Assembly: GCA_943372995.1 (NCBI GenBank)
Contig: CALSAQ010000002.1
Location: 248,001-312,000, forward strand
Origin: CAJBVG01 sp943372995
Lineage (GTDB): Bacteria > Bacteroidota > Bacteroidia > Sphingobacteriales > Sphingobacteriaceae
DNA length: 64,000 nt
Direction: 5' to 3'
Shown here: piece after piece, positions 60,812 through 64,000 of the stretch
How positions within the stretch are numbered: the stretch's first letter is position 1
Layout of the letters: every line of letters starts with the position of its first letter
The notes under the pieces: model-generated
Databases searched by the model: none
What the model was told of the DNA's origin: nothing
Seen by the model: the letters and a program-made list of their open reading frames with translations, nothing else
Position numbers and translations under genes: made by a program

Positions 60812-61768
60812 ATGCAACAAATCATTAAATATAGTAAAGTGATTCTGAGCCTTGGCTTAATGATGATCCTAGCTTTGGTTATGCAATTGTTCACCTTCAG
60901 TACTCGTATTGAAGATGATGAATACAAGCAATTGTTTAAATCGAAATACCATGTATATGCTCTAGAAGTTCCAAAAAATTTGAGCTTCGCGGATGAGCTT
61001 ATGCCTCTTCACGATTATGAAGTATATGAAAGAATGGATAGAGAGTTGTTGATTAATACTTATTGGCAAACTCAAACTATTCTTATTCATAAACGCGCGA
61101 ACAGATGGTTCCCTGTAATCAATCCCATTTTAAAAAGAAATGGAATTCCAGAAGACTTTAAGTACATCCCTGTGATAGAAACAGGTTTCTTAAATCTTAC
61201 TTCACCTGCTGGTGCGGTAGGCTTCTGGCAATTCATGGAGAATACAGCAAAAGAACATGGTTTAGTAGTGAATAACCAAGTTGACGAACGTTATCATGTA
61301 GAAAAGGCAACGCAGGCAGCCTGCGATTACTTTAATAAATTGTACAAAGAGCTAGGCAGCTGGACTCTTGTAGCTGCAGCATATAACATGGGCTTAACAG
61401 GGTTAAAAACTCAAATCGCTCGTCAAGGTACTGCGAACTACTACGATTTAGTATTGAACCAGGAAACCTCTAGGTATCTTTTCCGCATTGTTGCGATGAA
61501 AGAAATAATGGAGAACCCTGCAGAGTACGGATACAGAATGAGGAAAAAAGATATGTATCCTCTTATTCCTACCTATACAGTAAAAGTAGATACCAGTATT
61601 GCCGATATTGCTCAGTTCGCCTCTAAGCTGAAATTGAATTATAAAATTGTGAAATCCTTTAACCCTTGGTTAAGAGAAGCATTCTTGGAGAACCCCGAGA
61701 ATAAAACATATTATATTCAATTGCCGAAAGAGGGCTACCTTCAGAAAAACCCTTTCGAAGGTCAATAA
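60812..61768 (+). CDS. Lytic transglycosylase (SLT/MltD-like)
   Basis: Cleaves peptidoglycan glycan strands to 1,6-anhydro ends. 318 residues. N-terminal membrane anchor or signal (about 10-30), then an SLT domain with catalytic Glu123 in YIPVIETGFLN, SPAGAVGFWQFM, and AAYNMGLTGLKTQI; the C-terminal part (about 255-310, PTYTVKVDTSIADIAQ) is a degenerate LysM-like module. MltD-like proteins usually have clear LysM repeats; here only one weak copy is visible. Monocistronic, ended by a terminator. Confidence 0.93.
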   Translation: MQQIIKYSKVILSLGLMMILALVMQLFTFSTRIEDDEYKQLFKSKYHVYALEVPKNLSFADELMPLHDYEVYERMDRELLINTYWQTQTILIHKRANRWFPVINPILKRNGIPEDFKYIPVIETGFLNLTSPAGAVGFWQFMENTAKEHGLVVNNQVDERYHVEKATQAACDYFNKLYKELGSWTLVAAAYNMGLTGLKTQIARQGTANYYDLVLNQETSRYLFRIVAMKEIMENPAEYGYRMRKKDMYPLIPTYTVKVDTSIADIAQFASKLKLNYKIVKSFNPWLREAFLENPENKTYYIQLPKEGYLQKNPFEGQ

Positions 61769-61782
61769 AAAAATTTCTTCAC

Positions 61783-61818
61783 AATCCTCATGAATAGAAA
61801 CTCATGAGGATTTTTTTT
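61783..61818 (+). terminator. Terminator between lytic transglycosylase and uvrA
   Basis: AATCCTCATGA / TCATGAGGATT, 11-bp perfect stem, 8-nt loop, followed by further T residues. Confidence 0.92.
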
Positions 61819-61836
61819 GTTAATTTGTTTCAGGAT

Positions 61837-64000
61837 ATGAAGAAAAAGCAAGTTAACTCTAAAGACCATTCTCACGTTGAAGTTTACGGTGCGAGAGTAC
61901 ATAATTTAAAAAACATAGATGTTCAGTTTCCACGCAACCAACTGGTAGTAATTACTGGCTTGAGCGGCAGTGGAAAGTCGTCTTTAGCTTTCGATACAAT
62001 TTATGCCGAAGGTCAACGTCGTTACATGGAAACATTTAACGCCTACTCCCGTCAGTTTTTAGGTGGCCTCGAGCGTCCTGATGTCGATAAGATTGATGGG
62101 TTAAGTCCTGTAATTGCCATCGAACAAAAAACAACAAGTAAAAATCCTAGAAGTACCGTTGGTACCATCACCGAAATTTACGATTTCCTCAGGTTGTTTT
62201 ATGCTCGTGTTGCCGATGCGTATTCATACAATACTGGTAAGCTCATGATTAAAATGAGCGAAGATCAAATCATCGATACCATCCTCAAAAATTATAAAAA
62301 TAAAACAGTAACTGTTCTTGCACCAATTGTAAAAGGTCGTAAAGGTCATTACCGCGAATTGTTTGAACAGATAAGAAAACAAGGCTACTTAAAGGTTCGT
62401 GTAGATAATGAGATTATGGAGCTTGTGCCAAAAATGCAAGTCGATCGTTATAAAATTCACGACATAGAAATTGTTATCGATAGAATTGTAGTCAATGAGA
62501 AAGAACGATCGAGAGTGGTAAATGCAGTACGCACTGCAATGAAACAATCGAAGGGCATTATTAAAATTTTAGATCATGAAAATAATTCTGATCAACATTT
62601 TAGTAAGTTCTTAATGTGTGCCGATACAGGCCTGTCATACGACGAACCTCAACCCAATACTTTCTCTTTCAACTCTCCTTATGGAGCCTGCGAAAATTGC
62701 GATGGATTAGGATATGTTTTTGAGGTGGATGAAAAATTATTGATGCCGAATAAAAAGTTAAGCATCGCAGCAGGTGGTATTGTTCCTCTTGGCGAATACC
62801 GCGAGTCCTGGAATTTTCAAATGTTAAAAGCTCTAGGAAAAGCAATGGGCTTCACCATGCAAACTCCTATCGAAAAAATTTCTAAAGAAGCAATGCATGC
62901 GATACTGTACGGTACCGAAGAACCTATTCCTGTACAAATGCAGTATGGCGGTCAGATGGCTTCTTATAATGTAAGTTTTCAAGGAATCATAAAATACTTG
63001 GATCAGCAAAACGAAAGAAAATCCGACGACGATGATCACGATATCGAAGAGTTTGTACAGAAGGTAACCTGCCCTGTATGTGAAGGCGCTCGTTTGAAAA
63101 AAGAATCTTTGTATTTTAAAATAGATCATAAACATATTTTCGATTTAGCGTCTATGGATCTTTTGTCGCTATCGAAATGGTTTGATGGTTTAGAAAAAAG
63201 ATTATCGGAACGACAAAATATCATCGCTTCAGAAATATTAAAAGAGATTAGAGCTCGTATTGGATTTTTGTTAGATGTAGGCTTAGAATACTTGAACTTA
63301 GATCGTATTTCTAAATCACTATCTGGAGGTGAAGCGCAACGCATTCGTTTAGCTACACAAATTGGTTCTCAATTAGTCAATGTATTGTACATTTTAGACG
63401 AACCTTCTATCGGACTGCATCAACGCGATAACGAAAAATTAATTTCTGCATTAAAGAACTTAAGAGATTTAGGAAATTCGATTTTAGTAGTAGAACATGA
63501 TAAAGACATGATCTTAGAAGCTGATCATGTAATAGATGTTGGGCCTGCAGCTGGAGTCCATGGCGGACAAATTGTTGCTCAAGGCACACCTAAGGAAATT
63601 TTAAAATCGAATACCATTACCGCACAATATATCAATGGAGAGCGCTCAATTGAAATTCCGAAAGTAAGAAGAAAAGGAAATGGGAAAGTGTTGAAATTGG
63701 AGAAAGCTAGTGGTAATAATTTAAAAAATGTCGACATAGAAATTCCTTTAGGAAAATTTATTTGTGTTACAGGAGTATCGGGTAGTGGAAAATCAACATT
63801 GATAAATGAGACCCTTTATCCGATATTAAATCATCACGTATACCATTCGAAAAGAAAACCATTGCCTTATAAATCTATTAAAGGATTAGAACATATTGAT
63901 AAAGTGATAGAGATCGATCAAACCCCTATAGGGCGTACACCTCGATCAAATCCTGCTACCTATACTGGAGTGTTTTCACACATCAGGAATTTATATGTTC
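61837..64000 (+). CDS. uvrA: Excinuclease ABC subunit A (3' end outside window)
   Basis: DNA damage sensor of nucleotide excision repair. About 721 residues are visible from ATG 61837 with no stop before the window edge. Walker A GLSGSGKSSLA (41-51), EGQRRYMETFNAYSRQFL, GACENCDGLGY (first zinc-binding pair), TCPVCEGARLKKES (second pair), signature LSGGEAQRIRLA, Walker B YILDEPSIGLHQRDN, VVEHDKDMI, and the second Walker A GVSGSGKSTL near the right edge. The IEIDQTPIGRTPRSNPATYTG stretch is present in part as DQTPIGRTPRSNPATYTG. Normal UvrA layout. Confidence 0.98.
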   Translation, partial: MKKKQVNSKDHSHVEVYGARVHNLKNIDVQFPRNQLVVITGLSGSGKSSLAFDTIYAEGQRRYMETFNAYSRQFLGGLERPDVDKIDGLSPVIAIEQKTTSKNPRSTVGTITEIYDFLRLFYARVADAYSYNTGKLMIKMSEDQIIDTILKNYKNKTVTVLAPIVKGRKGHYRELFEQIRKQGYLKVRVDNEIMELVPKMQVDRYKIHDIEIVIDRIVVNEKERSRVVNAVRTAMKQSKGIIKILDHENNSDQHFSKFLMCADTGLSYDEPQPNTFSFNSPYGACENCDGLGYVFEVDEKLLMPNKKLSIAAGGIVPLGEYRESWNFQMLKALGKAMGFTMQTPIEKISKEAMHAILYGTEEPIPVQMQYGGQMASYNVSFQGIIKYLDQQNERKSDDDDHDIEEFVQKVTCPVCEGARLKKESLYFKIDHKHIFDLASMDLLSLSKWFDGLEKRLSERQNIIASEILKEIRARIGFLLDVGLEYLNLDRISKSLSGGEAQRIRLATQIGSQLVNVLYILDEPSIGLHQRDNEKLISALKNLRDLGNSILVVEHDKDMILEADHVIDVGPAAGVHGGQIVAQGTPKEILKSNTITAQYINGERSIEIPKVRRKGNGKVLKLEKASGNNLKNVDIEIPLGKFICVTGVSGSGKSTLINETLYPILNHHVYHSKRKPLPYKSIKGLEHIDKVIEIDQTPIGRTPRSNPATYTGVFSHIRNLYV

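Overview
This AT-rich 64 kb window comes from a Bacteroidota chromosome. Evidence: many secreted proteins ending in type IX secretion (T9SS) sorting domains, PorP/SprF and PorV-like outer-membrane proteins, a TonB receptor with a carboxypeptidase-like N-terminal domain, a DUF4293 gene, and promoters of the Bacteroidota type (TAnnTTTG at -7). The mix suggests an aerobic or micro-aerobic, surface-active environmental member of the Chitinophagales/Sphingobacteriales/Cytophagales area; I cannot place it more closely. I saw no tRNA, rRNA, insertion sequence, prophage or CRISPR array, and no gene-free stretch longer than about 240 bases.

Layout. 1-4.3 kb: a leftward nitrous oxide reduction operon (lipoprotein cytochrome c, clade II nosZ, a nosL fused to a membrane domain, nosD running off the edge) behind an FNR-like box. 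4.4-11.6 kb: gpsA, a giant PKD-repeat T9SS type B adhesin and its PorP/SprF partner. 11.7-25 kb: a surface locus with a secreted nuclease, OB-fold-type and unknown secreted proteins, lipoproteins, a TonB receptor, a PorV-like protein and an NHL lipoprotein. 25-34.9 kb: rluA-type gene, DHFR-like gene, M23 and LamG secreted proteins sharing a nearly identical sorting domain, panB, carA, eno, DUF4293. 35-49.5 kb: an S23-type four-helix-bundle gene, ABC exporter, truA, sucD, fabG, SIMPL and VWA proteins, ftsB-like, a second four-helix-bundle gene, msrB, PHP hydrolase, DEAD-box helicase, esterase. 49.6-64 kb: META protein, GLUG protein, icd, a dnaX split at an A10 run, methyltransferase, GNAT, rpsF-rpsR-rplI, mtgA, an rluB-type gene with a repetitive Arg-rich head, lytic transglycosylase and the start of uvrA.

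The most unusual signal is not a gene. At least twenty intergenic islands are built from 7-9 bp words repeated with drift (YTCGTAN, AGCATAYY, GTGACTR, AATTTAC, TTAGCCAA, CTCTGTG and others). They sit on or beside stop codons, often supply the stop codon itself, and many fold as long hairpins. The two four-helix-bundle genes lie between island arms of opposite polarity and share an 11-bp upstream box, which suggests a small cassette linked to these repeats.

Other points of interest: a pyrBI-like leader ORF plus terminator ahead of carA; a second leader ORF with mutually exclusive hairpins ahead of the ftsB-like gene; dnaX slippage; promoters placed so close to ATG codons that the transcripts should be leaderless; and a strong Shine-Dalgarno before rplI in a phylum where such sites are rare.
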